From: Deltaproteobacteria bacterium
GTDB taxonomy: Bacteria > Desulfobacterota > Syntrophia > Syntrophales > Smithellaceae
Assembly: GCA_009668925.1 (NCBI GenBank)
Contig: SBEK01000031.1
Span: 1 to 26,573 of the forward strand
Direction of reading: 5' to 3'
DNA: 26,573 nt
The stretch's first letter is position 1, and each line of letters opens with the position of its first letter. A model generated the notes under the pieces. It was given only the letters and a program-made list of their open reading frames with translations, did not search any database and was not told the origin of the DNA. The translations under genes were made by a program, and so were the position numbers. Shown here piece after piece: positions 16,661 through 25,346 of the stretch.

Positions 16661-17518
16661 CTAGACCGCGCAGGGAGAATGCCTGCCGGTCAGCAAAGCC
16701 ATTCTGTACTTTCGGATGGGCAGAAGATTTATATCCATGTCAGATCTCATCTCTTCCAGACGAGTAACTTTAATTCCCCTCATTAAAACCTGCTTTAAGA
16801 GTCTCCTGAATTTCTCCTCAAACATCCCCCCTTCAACTTCAGCATGAACGGGAAGAATATGACGGCCGTCTTTTTTGATGATGCTGACAATAACCGATTC
16901 GCCTTCTCCGGGATCAAGCTCCTCAAAACACGGCAAATCAGAAGGCAACTCCGGAATATTGACGTCCTGATGGATGAAAGGAGTTCTTGCCCGAGTGCAA
17001 CTGAGGTAGTCAAAATGATATTTAGGGATGATGTTCAATACGCGGTCATCGATCAGCCAGGATGGCGCACCGAAAGCCGTCGGTTTTCTGCCCGTCAACT
17101 TTTCGAAGCCTTCTACTCCGGCTTCAAACCACTGCTCTATCCACTTTACCGGCTTTTTCGGCAACTCATCCTGCCATCTGCGGTGATCCCAGGCATGGAA
17201 TTGAACTTCATGCCCTTCATCCATGATCCGTCGAACCATCCCGGGAGACGATAAGGCAATCAGCGGCGCCGGCAACAGAGTCCCGTAGAGAGCCGTTTTC
17301 CAGCCGTAAAGACTGGCCGCTCTGGTTCTCATCATCTTCTTCAGGAATAGCGGGTTCTTGATGAGTTGCAGGACCGCTCGTCCGGAGTTATCGGGGCCAA
17401 TGCTCAAAAAAAAAGTGCCCTTGACCTGGAAATCTCTTAACGTCTGCAAGAGACGCGGAACGCCGTTTTGCATCCCCCAATACGTATCGACATCAATTTT
17501 TAAACCCAGCATTCCCAT
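16661..17518 (-). CDS. arnD: Undecaprenyl-phosphate 4-formamido-L-arabinose deformylase ArnD
   Basis: This 285-residue NodB-fold deacetylase closely follows E. coli ArnD. The metal and catalytic motifs are KIDVDT (D9, D11), HAWDHRRWQ (H108, H112) and HAEVEGG (H225). GVPRLL, SIGPDNSGR and AASLYGW are also ArnD-specific. It removes formyl from undecaprenyl-phosphate-Ara4FN at the cytoplasmic face, committing the sugar to export. It is the last gene of the arn operon, 22 bases after the decarboxylase gene, with a weak ribosome site; ATG at codon 3 is an alternative start. The CRP-like palindrome follows the stop. Confidence 0.93.
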   Translation of the reverse strand: MGMLGLKIDVDTYWGMQNGVPRLLQTLRDFQVKGTFFLSIGPDNSGRAVLQLIKNPLFLKKMMRTRAASLYGWKTALYGTLLPAPLIALSSPGMVRRIMDEGHEVQFHAWDHRRWQDELPKKPVKWIEQWFEAGVEGFEKLTGRKPTAFGAPSWLIDDRVLNIIPKYHFDYLSCTRARTPFIHQDVNIPELPSDLPCFEELDPGEGESVIVSIIKKDGRHILPVHAEVEGGMFEEKFRRLLKQVLMRGIKVTRLEEMRSDMDINLLPIRKYRMALLTGRHSPCAV

Positions 17519-17540
17519 AGCGTCTTTTGACGGGAAACCT

Positions 17541-18575
17541 TTATAACGTTACAGTTTTATTTTCATCCAAAAATGAGTTGATCGTCAGGCGCATGGATTC
17601 GATCAGGTCAATTTTCGGCTCCCAGTCCAGAAGGCGTCGCGCTTTCTCGATGTCCGGCTTGCGCGTATAAATGTCCTGATACCCTTTGCCGTAAAAAGTA
17701 TCCGCCGGCACTTCAATAATCTCTGAAAAAGACGAATCATTCCTGTGGTCAGGGTGGCTCATAAATAATTTTTTCAGGATATCGGCAAGTTCTTTTACGG
17801 AACACTCATTTTGCGGATTTCCGATATTGATAATCTGATTCTTGCAGATGTCATTCTTATTTTCCAGAATTTTCATTAGCGCGGCGATGCCGTCGTCTAC
17901 ATATGTAAAACACCGCTTCTGCCGGCCTCCGTCCACCAGATTAATCGGACGTTTTAAAAGCAGCTCTGCAATAAACTGCGTGACCACCCGGGAGCTTCCC
18001 TCCTTGGCCGTGTCCAGAGAGTCCAGTCTAGGTCCGATCCAGTTGAAAGGCCTGAACAGGGTAAACTCGAGATGACCCCTCGTCCCGTATCCGTAAATGA
18101 CGCGGTCCAGCAACTGCTTGCAGCAGGAATATATCCAGCGTTCCTTGTTGATGGGCCCGACGACCAGATAACTTTCATCTTCTTTGAATTCCGGATCGGT
18201 ACAGGCTCCGTAGACCTCCGATGTGGAAGGAAAGACAACGCGCTTATGATACTTCACGCATTGCTTGATGATCTGAATATTCATTTCAAAATCAAGATTG
18301 TAAACACCGATGGGATCTTCCACGTACGCTTTCGGGGTGGCAATCGCCACGAGCGGCATAATCACGTCGCATTTCTTAATATGATATTCGATCCATTCTT
18401 TATTGATCGAAATATCGCCTTCGAGAAAGTTGAAGCGGGGATTATTCAATGCTGCGCCGATGCGCTCGGTTCCCAAATCCATCCCAAATACCTGCCAATC
18501 GGGCTTTTCCGCCAGTATTCGATTGACCAGATGATGTCCGATAAAACCGTTTACACCCAGTATCAGTATTTTCAT
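17541..18575 (-). CDS. arnA: UDP-glucuronate decarboxylase, stand-alone C-terminal half of ArnA
   Basis: This 344-residue extended SDR enzyme matches the C-terminal domain of E. coli ArnA along its whole length. It has LGVNGFIG for NAD, EGDISINKEWIEYHIKKCDV, PLVAIATP, PSTSEVYG with S119 and E120, YSCCK with Y149 and K153, and YGKGYQDIYTRKPDI, the segment that in ArnA carries the catalytic arginine. It oxidises and decarboxylates UDP-glucuronate to UDP-4-keto-arabinose. In enterobacteria this domain is fused behind the formyltransferase; here it is a separate gene whose ATG overlaps the formyltransferase stop by 4 bases. Those S/E/R residues separate it from plain UDP-xylose synthase. Confidence 0.92.
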   Translation of the reverse strand: MKILILGVNGFIGHHLVNRILAEKPDWQVFGMDLGTERIGAALNNPRFNFLEGDISINKEWIEYHIKKCDVIMPLVAIATPKAYVEDPIGVYNLDFEMNIQIIKQCVKYHKRVVFPSTSEVYGACTDPEFKEDESYLVVGPINKERWIYSCCKQLLDRVIYGYGTRGHLEFTLFRPFNWIGPRLDSLDTAKEGSSRVVTQFIAELLLKRPINLVDGGRQKRCFTYVDDGIAALMKILENKNDICKNQIINIGNPQNECSVKELADILKKLFMSHPDHRNDSSFSEIIEVPADTFYGKGYQDIYTRKPDIEKARRLLDWEPKIDLIESMRLTINSFLDENKTVTL

Positions 18576-19492
18576 TTGAGTCTTGTCACCTTTCCTGTCT
18601 TAAAATATTCACCGATCTGCAAACCCCTCATTCTCTTTCCCCCCACCTCTATGTCCAGAAGCTGTATAGCATGATTACCCGTTTCCACAAGTACATCTTG
18701 CCCGCACATTACGACGCCGCCCGGTTCGCTTTTTGTGTAGAGTGCTTCCGGCTTTCCCCACCAGATGATGACCTTGTCGCCATTTTCCGTGATAGAAAAA
18801 GCCCCCGGGTAAGGATCCGTCACGGCGCGGATCAGGTTGTATATTTCATGAGCCGGTAACGACCAGTCGATGCGGCCGTCTTCCGGACGTCGGCCGCCGT
18901 AATAACTGCCTTGGGCTAAATCTTGTTTTATGCGGGGGATGTGACCGGTCTTAATGACCGGCAGGAGGTCATTTAACAGCTCTCCCGCCGCCCGGCATAA
19001 TTTTTCATACAATGTGGCGGCCGTGTCGTCAAAGCTGATCGGCACGGATCGCTGACCGACAATATCGCCGGCGTCGGGCTTTTCCACCATAAAATGGAGG
19101 GTCACACCTGTTTCGCTTTCACCTTTTACCAATACCCAGTTTACCGGACACCTGCCCCGATAAGCCGGCAGCATCGATCCATGCAGGTTCAAAGCAGCGA
19201 GCCTTGGAATTTCCAGGATCTTTGTTGAGACCATTTTCCGATAATAAAAAGAGAAAAGAACATCCGGCTTCAAGTTCGATATCTTATCGATCCACTCCGG
19301 GGCATTGATATTTGCGGTCGTAGAGCAGGGAACATGATGCAAAAGCGCCCAGTCCTTTACGGAACCAAACCAGCAGTTCTCACCGGGATCATCTTCGTGA
19401 GTAAAGACTGCCGCGATCTCAAACCCCTGCTGAACAAGGACATTGAGCCCCGCGATCCCCATATTATGGTAGGCTAAAACAACGGTTTTCAC
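18572..19492 (-). CDS. arnA: UDP-L-Ara4N formyltransferase, stand-alone N-terminal half of ArnA
   Basis: This 306-residue protein matches the N-terminal domain of E. coli ArnA from its first residues (MKTVVLAYHNMG, FTHEDDPGE). The catalytic residues N102 and H104 (LNLHGSMLPAYRGR) and D140 (PDAGDIVGQ) keep the E. coli numbering. It transfers formyl from 10-formyl-THF to UDP-L-Ara4N, which pulls the ArnB equilibrium forward. It lacks the decarboxylase domain; that is encoded by the next gene. The ATG overlaps the arnC stop by 4 bases (ATGA), and its stop overlaps the decarboxylase start in the same way. It is not methionyl-tRNA formyltransferase, judged by the ArnA-specific motifs. Confidence 0.92.
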   Translation of the reverse strand: MKTVVLAYHNMGIAGLNVLVQQGFEIAAVFTHEDDPGENCWFGSVKDWALLHHVPCSTTANINAPEWIDKISNLKPDVLFSFYYRKMVSTKILEIPRLAALNLHGSMLPAYRGRCPVNWVLVKGESETGVTLHFMVEKPDAGDIVGQRSVPISFDDTAATLYEKLCRAAGELLNDLLPVIKTGHIPRIKQDLAQGSYYGGRRPEDGRIDWSLPAHEIYNLIRAVTDPYPGAFSITENGDKVIIWWGKPEALYTKSEPGGVVMCGQDVLVETGNHAIQLLDIEVGGKRMRGLQIGEYFKTGKVTRLK

Positions 19493-20445
19493 AGCGCGCC
19501 GCCGTCCTCTTTTTGTCCATGGATTTGTTCGATAACGTATTCGGGCCGTTTACGGACTTCCCGATAAATGCGGCCGATGTATTCGCCGATGACCCCTAAT
19601 GCAAAAAACTGCAATCCGACAAAAACAAACAAAACCGCAAACAGCGTAAAAATGCCTTCGGCGGCCCAGCGCACACCGTATATCAAACGGGCAACGGCGA
19701 GAAATGCGCCGAAGCAGACCCCCATGACGGACATCAAGACGCCTCCGTACATGATCAGCTTCATGGGCAGATCTGAAAAAGACGCCACCAGATCGAACTG
19801 CAGGTTAATCAGTTTTCTTAGAGGGTAGTTCGACTTGCCGCCGAACCGCTCCTCGTGAGCGACTTCAATTTCCGCGACACGCTTGGCAAATACCGTCGCC
19901 AACGCGGGAATAAAAGTGGCCTGCTCGTGGCAGGCCATCATCCGTTCCACCACCGGACGCCGATAAGCGCGCAGCATGCATCCCCAGTCGCGCATACTGA
20001 CGCCGGTAATCTTTCGCGCCACCATGTTGATGATTTTAGACGGCCAGATGCGCAGGAAAGAATCTTTGCGGCCCTTGCGGATCGTGCCGACAACATCGTA
20101 GCTTCCCTCCTCCATCACCCGAATCAGGTTCGGTATTTCTTCCGGAGGATTTTGCAAATCCGCATCCATCGTAATCACGATGTCGCCCTCGACAACTGAA
20201 AATCCCGCCATGATGGCCGAGTGCTGCCCGTAATTCCTGGTCAGTTCGACAACCTTGACAAAAGGATTCGCCGTGAATTCCTTGAGCAGCTGAAGAGAGT
20301 TGTCCTTGCTGCCGTCGTCAATCAAAATCACCTCGAAGAGTTTCCCTGTTCCGCGCATAACCGGAAGCAGTCTCTTCATCAGGGCCGTCAGGTTTGCTTC
20401 TTCATTATACACCGGTATGACCACCGAGATTTGCACCCTAGCCAT
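19489..20445 (-). CDS. arnC: Undecaprenyl-phosphate Ara4FN transferase ArnC
   Basis: This 318-residue GT2 enzyme has an N-terminal GT-A domain with ISVVIPVYNEE, LIDDGSKDNS and the metal motif DADLQNPPEEIP (D94, D96). Two membrane helices follow at about 232-256 and 268-290. YGQHSAIMAGFS, GCMLRAYRR, CHEQATFIPALA and WAAEGIFTLFAVLF track ArnC rather than a generic dolichol-phosphate mannose synthase. It joins Ara4FN from the UDP-sugar to undecaprenyl phosphate on the cytoplasmic side of the inner membrane. It overlaps arnB by 8 bases and the formyltransferase gene by 4. Confidence 0.93.
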   Translation of the reverse strand: MARVQISVVIPVYNEEANLTALMKRLLPVMRGTGKLFEVILIDDGSKDNSLQLLKEFTANPFVKVVELTRNYGQHSAIMAGFSVVEGDIVITMDADLQNPPEEIPNLIRVMEEGSYDVVGTIRKGRKDSFLRIWPSKIINMVARKITGVSMRDWGCMLRAYRRPVVERMMACHEQATFIPALATVFAKRVAEIEVAHEERFGGKSNYPLRKLINLQFDLVASFSDLPMKLIMYGGVLMSVMGVCFGAFLAVARLIYGVRWAAEGIFTLFAVLFVFVGLQFFALGVIGEYIGRIYREVRKRPEYVIEQIHGQKEDGGAL

Positions 20446-21595
20446 TTTTCACAATCTCCCTTATTGCAGCGCAAACATAGTGAACGTCGTCTTCCGCCAT
20501 ATCGGGGAACAGAGGCAGAGATATGATTCTATCCGCCGCCCGGTCTGTTTCCGGAAGAAACATGCCGGCTTCCTTATAGGCTCTTCTGACATACGATAAA
20601 GTATGGGCCGGCGGAAAATGCAATCCGTAACCGATATTATATTGAGCCAGCTTTTGCATAAATTCGTCCCGGGGACAGTGCTTCACTTTGACGATCAACA
20701 AATGCCACGCATGAACATGATCATACGCCGGCACCTGCGGCAAGTCGATCTCCGGGATGCCCCCCAGTCCGTCGAGATACAGTTGGGCCAGTACACGCCG
20801 GCGCGCATTCAATATCTGCCAGCGCTCCAGTTGAGCCAGACCCAATGCCGCAAGCATATCCGGCATATTATATTTATAGCCCGGCTCCATAATATCATAG
20901 GAGGGATTCCCTCCTTTGCCGTACCTTTTCCAAGCATCCCTTTCTATCCCATGAAATCTCAGCAGACGCAATTTTTTTTCGAACTGGGCGTCATTAAGAG
21001 TGATCATTCCGCCTTCACCCGTTGTGATATTTTTTATCGGATGAAACGAAAAAATGGCGGCGTGGCCAAAGCCGCCGGCGTGGACTCCTTTATAATAAGT
21101 GCCCACTGCATGGGCGGCATCTTCGATCACCGTCACGTCGTATTTGCGGGCCAGTTCATCGATTCTATCCATATCCGCGGGCGCTCCGGCAAAATGAACG
21201 GGAATGATCGCCTTAGTTCTCGGCGATATCTTCGCTTCGAGCAGATTACAGTCCATGTTGAGCGTGCCATAATCAATGTCGACAAAGACGGGTTTGGCGC
21301 CGCGCAAGACAATCATGTTGATGGTGGATGCAAAAGTCATGGACGGAGTAAGGACTTCGTCACCCGGCCGCAGGTTCAGAGCGGCGAGCGCCAGATGCAT
21401 GCCGGCGGTGGCGGAGTTCAGCGTCACAGCCTGTTTCGCGCCGGTCAGTTCGCAGAATTTATCTTCGAATTCCTTACACAGGGCGCCGGTGGTAATCCAT
21501 CCCGACTTCAAGCAGGCCACCACCCTGTTGATCTCGGCTTCACCGATCGACGGCCTGCTGAAGGGCAGGAAATCTTCTCTCACTTTCATTGCCAT
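20438..21595 (-). CDS. arnB: UDP-4-amino-4-deoxy-L-arabinose aminotransferase ArnB
   Basis: This PLP enzyme of the DegT/DnrJ/EryC1 family has about 385 residues and aminates UDP-4-keto-arabinose using glutamate. Motifs follow ArnB closely: FLPFSRPSIG, SGWITTG, NSATAGMH, HFAGAPADMDRI, VIEDAAHAVGTYYKG and FSFHPIKNITTGEGG, with the PLP lysine near K188. PGYKYNMPD and HVHAWHLLIVKV are also shared. I chose ATG 21593-21595 because AGGGA lies 4 bases before it; an in-frame GTG at 21607 directly after the arnT stop is possible but has a poorer ribosome site. The gene overlaps arnC by 8 bases. Confidence 0.93.
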   Translation of the reverse strand: MAMKVREDFLPFSRPSIGEAEINRVVACLKSGWITTGALCKEFEDKFCELTGAKQAVTLNSATAGMHLALAALNLRPGDEVLTPSMTFASTINMIVLRGAKPVFVDIDYGTLNMDCNLLEAKISPRTKAIIPVHFAGAPADMDRIDELARKYDVTVIEDAAHAVGTYYKGVHAGGFGHAAIFSFHPIKNITTGEGGMITLNDAQFEKKLRLLRFHGIERDAWKRYGKGGNPSYDIMEPGYKYNMPDMLAALGLAQLERWQILNARRRVLAQLYLDGLGGIPEIDLPQVPAYDHVHAWHLLIVKVKHCPRDEFMQKLAQYNIGYGLHFPPAHTLSYVRRAYKEAGMFLPETDRAADRIISLPLFPDMAEDDVHYVCAAIREIVKNG

Positions 21596-21607
21596 TCGGT
21601 CCCTCAC

Positions 21608-23272
21608 TCATTTCTTGATGCGCAACAAATAAAAAGCCTTATTGTCCCAGAGAACGTCCACATAGGAATAACGTGACCGCAGTTGCTTGAGTTTATCCTG
21701 ATGCTGCGTGATGCAGTAAATCTCGTTTCCCTCGTCGATTTTCCGAAAAAATTCGTCGACCGACAGAAAGTATTTTTTTCTTTCCCCGGGAGGCATTTTC
21801 ACGATGCCGTCCGCCAGTTCGCCGAAATCCTCCACGATCGCCGACCGCATCCTGTTATAAAAATCGATCCCATAGAAATTGACGCGGTACTGATACAAAA
21901 GCTGTCCCTGAGGCACCAGCCGGGAGATCGGGTCTCGGGCGACGAGCGCGCTGCGATAGGGAGAAAGAAAATCGTTGAGCGGAAAAATCATTCCACCCAA
22001 TAGCAGACAGCAAAGCAGGTAGACCGCCGGAAACCAGCCTCGCCTGAGCCTCCGCGCAACGAGGTCCGGCAGGAAAGCCAGCAAAATGGCGGCGGCAAGG
22101 ATTGGAACGATGCAGATCCACCAGCGGTCGGATGTCATGACAACCAGCCCCCTCGCGGGATCGGAGTATTGCTTTAATATCGGCGGCAGAAGAAGAACGA
22201 TCGTAATGATCAATAGCTCGGCCGCTAAAACAAATCGGTAAATTATTCTTCGCCTTCCGGATACATCCGGCAGCCCCTCCTCATGATTTCGAAACAGGTT
22301 GCCGGCAAACAGGGCGATGGGCAAAAATACCGGGGCGATATACGTGGCAAGTTTGGAGGAGGACACGGTGTAGAAAAGAAAGATAAAAAGAAACCAGACC
22401 GCCAACAGCTTATTTTCGTCCCTTTTGAACACATAGGATTTCCAGTTCTTTACCCAGGCCCGAATGAGATAGACGGACCAGGGAAGCGTGCCGCCGATAA
22501 TAATCGGTATAAAGTAGTAAAAGGGTTCTGTCTTGCCGTGCATCTGCGTTGTGAAGCGCAGAAAGTGTTCGCGGACGAAGAAGAACCAGAGAAAGTCCGG
22601 ATTCTCTTTTTGCGCGAGGTAAAGCCACGGACTGACGACGGCCAGAAAGATCAGGATGCCCACCGGTGAAATCAGGCGGATGATGTGGCGCCAGCGTCCG
22701 GCCCAGATGAGCCAGAAAACGAGTATGGCGAAGGGAAAGACGACGCCGATCACTCCCTTCGTCAGGAAAGCCAGAGCGCAAACCAGATAAAACAGATAGG
22801 ACACATATCGTTTTCTTTCGTCACCCACGGACAGATATCCAAACCAGATGGACAGGCACAGGAAAAGCGTCAGCGGCATGTCCAGAATATTAATCCGTCC
22901 CAGAACGAAAGGAAAAGCCGAAACGGTGAGAACGGCCGCGGCATAAAGGCCGGTCTTTTCATCGCGAAAATAGCGTCCGATGAAAAAAACCAGCAAAATG
23001 CAGCCCCAGGCCGTAAGCCCCGCAAACAACCGCGCCGCAAAGTCATTTTCGCCGAAGATCTTAAAGGCTATGGCCGTCATCCAGGATGCCAGCGGCGGCT
23101 TCTCCAGATAAATGGTGTGCTTGATGTGCGGCGTGATGTAGTTGCCCGTCTCATTCATTGCACTGGAAATCAGGCTGTAGCGGGCCTCATCCGGCTCCAT
23201 CTGCGGCATGACGCCGAGCAGGGCGACATAGAGAATCAGGGGAATTAAAACCAGAACGTACCGTTTCTTCAT
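21608..23272 (-). CDS. arnT: Lipid A aminoarabinose transferase ArnT-like (GT83)
   Basis: This 554-residue integral membrane GT-C transferase has about 12 helices. The first periplasmic loop carries the catalytic-type motif MEPDEARY (D28, E29) and then YLEKPPLASW, as in ArnT (PDETRY, YFEKPIAGYW). FLTKGVIG and PIIIGGTLPW also fit ArnT. The C-terminal soluble periplasmic domain spans about 455-554. It should move L-Ara4N from undecaprenyl phosphate to lipid A phosphates at the periplasmic face. The assignment leans on sequence similarity and on direct adjacency to arnBCAD; a different sugar specificity is possible. The ATG overlaps the PAP2 stop by 4 bases. Confidence 0.87.
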   Translation of the reverse strand: MKKRYVLVLIPLILYVALLGVMPQMEPDEARYSLISSAMNETGNYITPHIKHTIYLEKPPLASWMTAIAFKIFGENDFAARLFAGLTAWGCILLVFFIGRYFRDEKTGLYAAAVLTVSAFPFVLGRINILDMPLTLFLCLSIWFGYLSVGDERKRYVSYLFYLVCALAFLTKGVIGVVFPFAILVFWLIWAGRWRHIIRLISPVGILIFLAVVSPWLYLAQKENPDFLWFFFVREHFLRFTTQMHGKTEPFYYFIPIIIGGTLPWSVYLIRAWVKNWKSYVFKRDENKLLAVWFLFIFLFYTVSSSKLATYIAPVFLPIALFAGNLFRNHEEGLPDVSGRRRIIYRFVLAAELLIITIVLLLPPILKQYSDPARGLVVMTSDRWWICIVPILAAAILLAFLPDLVARRLRRGWFPAVYLLCCLLLGGMIFPLNDFLSPYRSALVARDPISRLVPQGQLLYQYRVNFYGIDFYNRMRSAIVEDFGELADGIVKMPPGERKKYFLSVDEFFRKIDEGNEIYCITQHQDKLKQLRSRYSYVDVLWDNKAFYLLRIKK

Positions 23273-23904
23273 TGGGCGTCTCCTGATGGCGGTTTCGGAA
23301 GCCGGACGCCAAACCGGTCAAAATAATATTTGACGATCAGCGTGCAGACCGTGCCGACCACGGCGCCGCCGATCACATCGCTTACGTAGTGAGAGGTGAT
23401 CACCACTCTGCTCAACGCAATGGCGACGGCGGGGATGAACGCCAGAATTCCGAACCGGGGAAACAGTATATACAGAGCCGCTGCCAGAGAAAAAACCGTG
23501 ACGGCGTGCCCCGAGGGAAAAGAGTTCAGTTCATAGCCCACTTCAAAAAAATTGAATCCGAATGCCTTGCGGTTAAACAATTCAATGGGCCTGCTTCTCC
23601 CGGCAATCCACTTGATGAGCGTACTTACCAGACCGGACGCCGAAAGGGCGATAATCAGAAAAAGGATCTTCATCGCCCGGTCTTTGTTTTTCAGGACCAC
23701 CCGGAAGATCAGGAATAAGGGCACGAACAGCATAAAATACCATTTCGATTCTCCGGCCGTTGTAATCATTTCCGCAATATCGATAACGGACCGGTTCAAA
23801 GCATGGCAGTAAAAAGCAACAGGAATATCCCACCGGATGTAGGCAATAAGACACAGGACAATGCCTGCCGTCACGATCAGAAGTGCGATCCATCTTTTTT
23901 TCAC
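23269..23904 (-). CDS. PAP2-superfamily membrane phosphatase
   Basis: This 211-residue protein has about five or six membrane helices. All three PAP2 motifs are intact: K98-x6-R105-P106 (KWIAGRSRP), PSGH at 130-133 and SR-x5-H-x3-D at 165-176 (SRVVITSHYVSD). Such enzymes act on lipid phosphates at the periplasmic face. Within an arn operon the candidates are a lipid A 1- or 4'-phosphatase (LpxE/LpxF-like), an LpxT-like phosphotransferase, or an undecaprenyl diphosphate phosphatase. Sequence alone does not decide among them. It is coupled by ATGA overlaps to both the GT39-like gene and arnT. Confidence 0.88.
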   Translation of the reverse strand: MKKRWIALLIVTAGIVLCLIAYIRWDIPVAFYCHALNRSVIDIAEMITTAGESKWYFMLFVPLFLIFRVVLKNKDRAMKILFLIIALSASGLVSTLIKWIAGRSRPIELFNRKAFGFNFFEVGYELNSFPSGHAVTVFSLAAALYILFPRFGILAFIPAVAIALSRVVITSHYVSDVIGGAVVGTVCTLIVKYYFDRFGVRLPKPPSGDAQ

Positions 23905-25346
23905 TTTTTCACTCCCTGATAATTACGGCACCAGACATATTCCGCGCTGTTTACTTTCGACCCATTGAGGCTCAAATCCATCTTGCCGGCAACGTCGACA
24001 TGATCGCACCGCAGAAACCGCCCGACATCGATATTTTCAAACCTCGTATTGAGAAAAAGCAGGTCGTATCCCAGAGGCGATTTTCTTTGCCAGATATCAA
24101 ACTGGTCCGGACGGAAATCCATGACGAACACGTCCTGTCTATACGGCAGGCCGTAATACATCACGCGGCTTCCCATAGTCCAGTTCGTTACGGCCAGAGC
24201 TTTGGGCCGGGATGAAATGTCGCGCTTGATGATGTCGTCCGCCCTGGCCGCCATTTCCGGATATCCGTAAATGTCGCGAAACGGAGATTTGTAATCGGGA
24301 AACGGGATAAATTTACCGGCGAGTTCCGCATAGGCAAGCAGCATCCCGATCAGACTGGCTCCCACGGCAACGTATAGAAATGTCTTTCGCCATCTCTTTT
24401 GCGACAGGAGCAAATGATAGGTCCCGATCGGGATAAACAGCAGATAGAAGACGGACGGCCAGTGGGGAAGCGTCCGTTCATAAACCGAAGTCACCATAAA
24501 GAAGACCAGGAGGGTGCCGCCAAATAAGACGGCCAGTCGAAGATAATCATTCGGGTCACGCAGAACTTTGAAAAAACCGTAGACGGCGACAACAAACAAA
24601 AACGGACTGTAGGCACCGAATTGGGCTGCCAGCGACACGACAAAATACTCGAAGCTCGACGCCAGTGACCCGAACACATGCGAGCCCTGGTAGCGGAAAC
24701 TGGCGAAATCGTGCAGGGCATTCCAGTAGATCACCGGCACGATCAATAAAAGCGCGATTGCCGCCGCCAGGACCATGTAAGGCGAAAAGATAATATCGTA
24801 TCTTTTTTTCATCAGGAAGAACACGATCAGAGGGGGAACCAGCAGGATGGCCGTATATTTGGCGAGTCCCATTAAGCCCAGGACGAGGCCGAGGAAAATA
24901 AAATCCAGCGGTTTTTTATCGCGGATAATTTTCTCGGCAGCGAAGATCAGCAGGAAAACCAGGAGCAAAAGAATCGAATCGGGCAGGAGCATAAGGCCCA
25001 GGGCGTTGAGCATAAAAGAGCAGTTCAACGCGAGAACGGACCATAACGAAAGCCCCGCCGATTGCGTAATCCTGAAGATAAACAGATAGCAGCAATAAGA
25101 TGTTGCCGCAAAAAGCAGGATGGCCGGCAGGCGGGCCAAAAATTCATTCGTCCCCATAATGTAAAAGAACGGCGCATGCAGCCAGCCCACAAGGGGCGGA
25201 TGGTCCAGATAGCTCCAATCGAGATATTTGGCATACAGGATATAATGCGCTTCGTCCACACCCAGCCCGAAGAACGGCGACACCATCAGACGTATCAAAA
25301 AGAGCGCGATGATCAAAAGAAATATCTGCTTCTCAGCTCGGGGCAT
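23901..25346 (-). CDS. GT39/PMT-like membrane glycosyltransferase
   Basis: This 481-residue GT-C protein has about 10 to 12 helices. The first loop holds GVDEAHY (D31, E32) and YLDHPPLVGW, the PMT_2 pattern of a polyprenyl-phosphate-sugar transferase. The last 100 or so residues form a soluble periplasmic domain. It is distinct from the ArnT-like gene two positions downstream, so the operon encodes two lipid-linked-sugar transferases. Acceptor and sugar are unknown; lipid A or core LPS is inferred from the neighbours. GGAG lies 7 bases before the ATG, which falls inside the end of the GT9 gene (14-base overlap). Confidence 0.85.
   Translation of the reverse strand: MPRAEKQIFLLIIALFLIRLMVSPFFGLGVDEAHYILYAKYLDWSYLDHPPLVGWLHAPFFYIMGTNEFLARLPAILLFAATSYCCYLFIFRITQSAGLSLWSVLALNCSFMLNALGLMLLPDSILLLLVFLLIFAAEKIIRDKKPLDFIFLGLVLGLMGLAKYTAILLVPPLIVFFLMKKRYDIIFSPYMVLAAAIALLLIVPVIYWNALHDFASFRYQGSHVFGSLASSFEYFVVSLAAQFGAYSPFLFVVAVYGFFKVLRDPNDYLRLAVLFGGTLLVFFMVTSVYERTLPHWPSVFYLLFIPIGTYHLLLSQKRWRKTFLYVAVGASLIGMLLAYAELAGKFIPFPDYKSPFRDIYGYPEMAARADDIIKRDISSRPKALAVTNWTMGSRVMYYGLPYRQDVFVMDFRPDQFDIWQRKSPLGYDLLFLNTRFENIDVGRFLRCDHVDVAGKMDLSLNGSKVNSAEYVWCRNYQGVKK

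Noticed and set aside
18572..19492. Methionyl-tRNA formyltransferase (fmt)
   Set aside because: The N-terminus and catalytic spacing follow the ArnA formyltransferase domain, and the gene lies inside the arn operon away from def.
20603..21676. Long plus-strand open frame of 357 codons
   Set aside because: It lies opposite arnB, whose motifs are unambiguous; the antisense product shows no domain pattern and spans the arnB-arnT junction.
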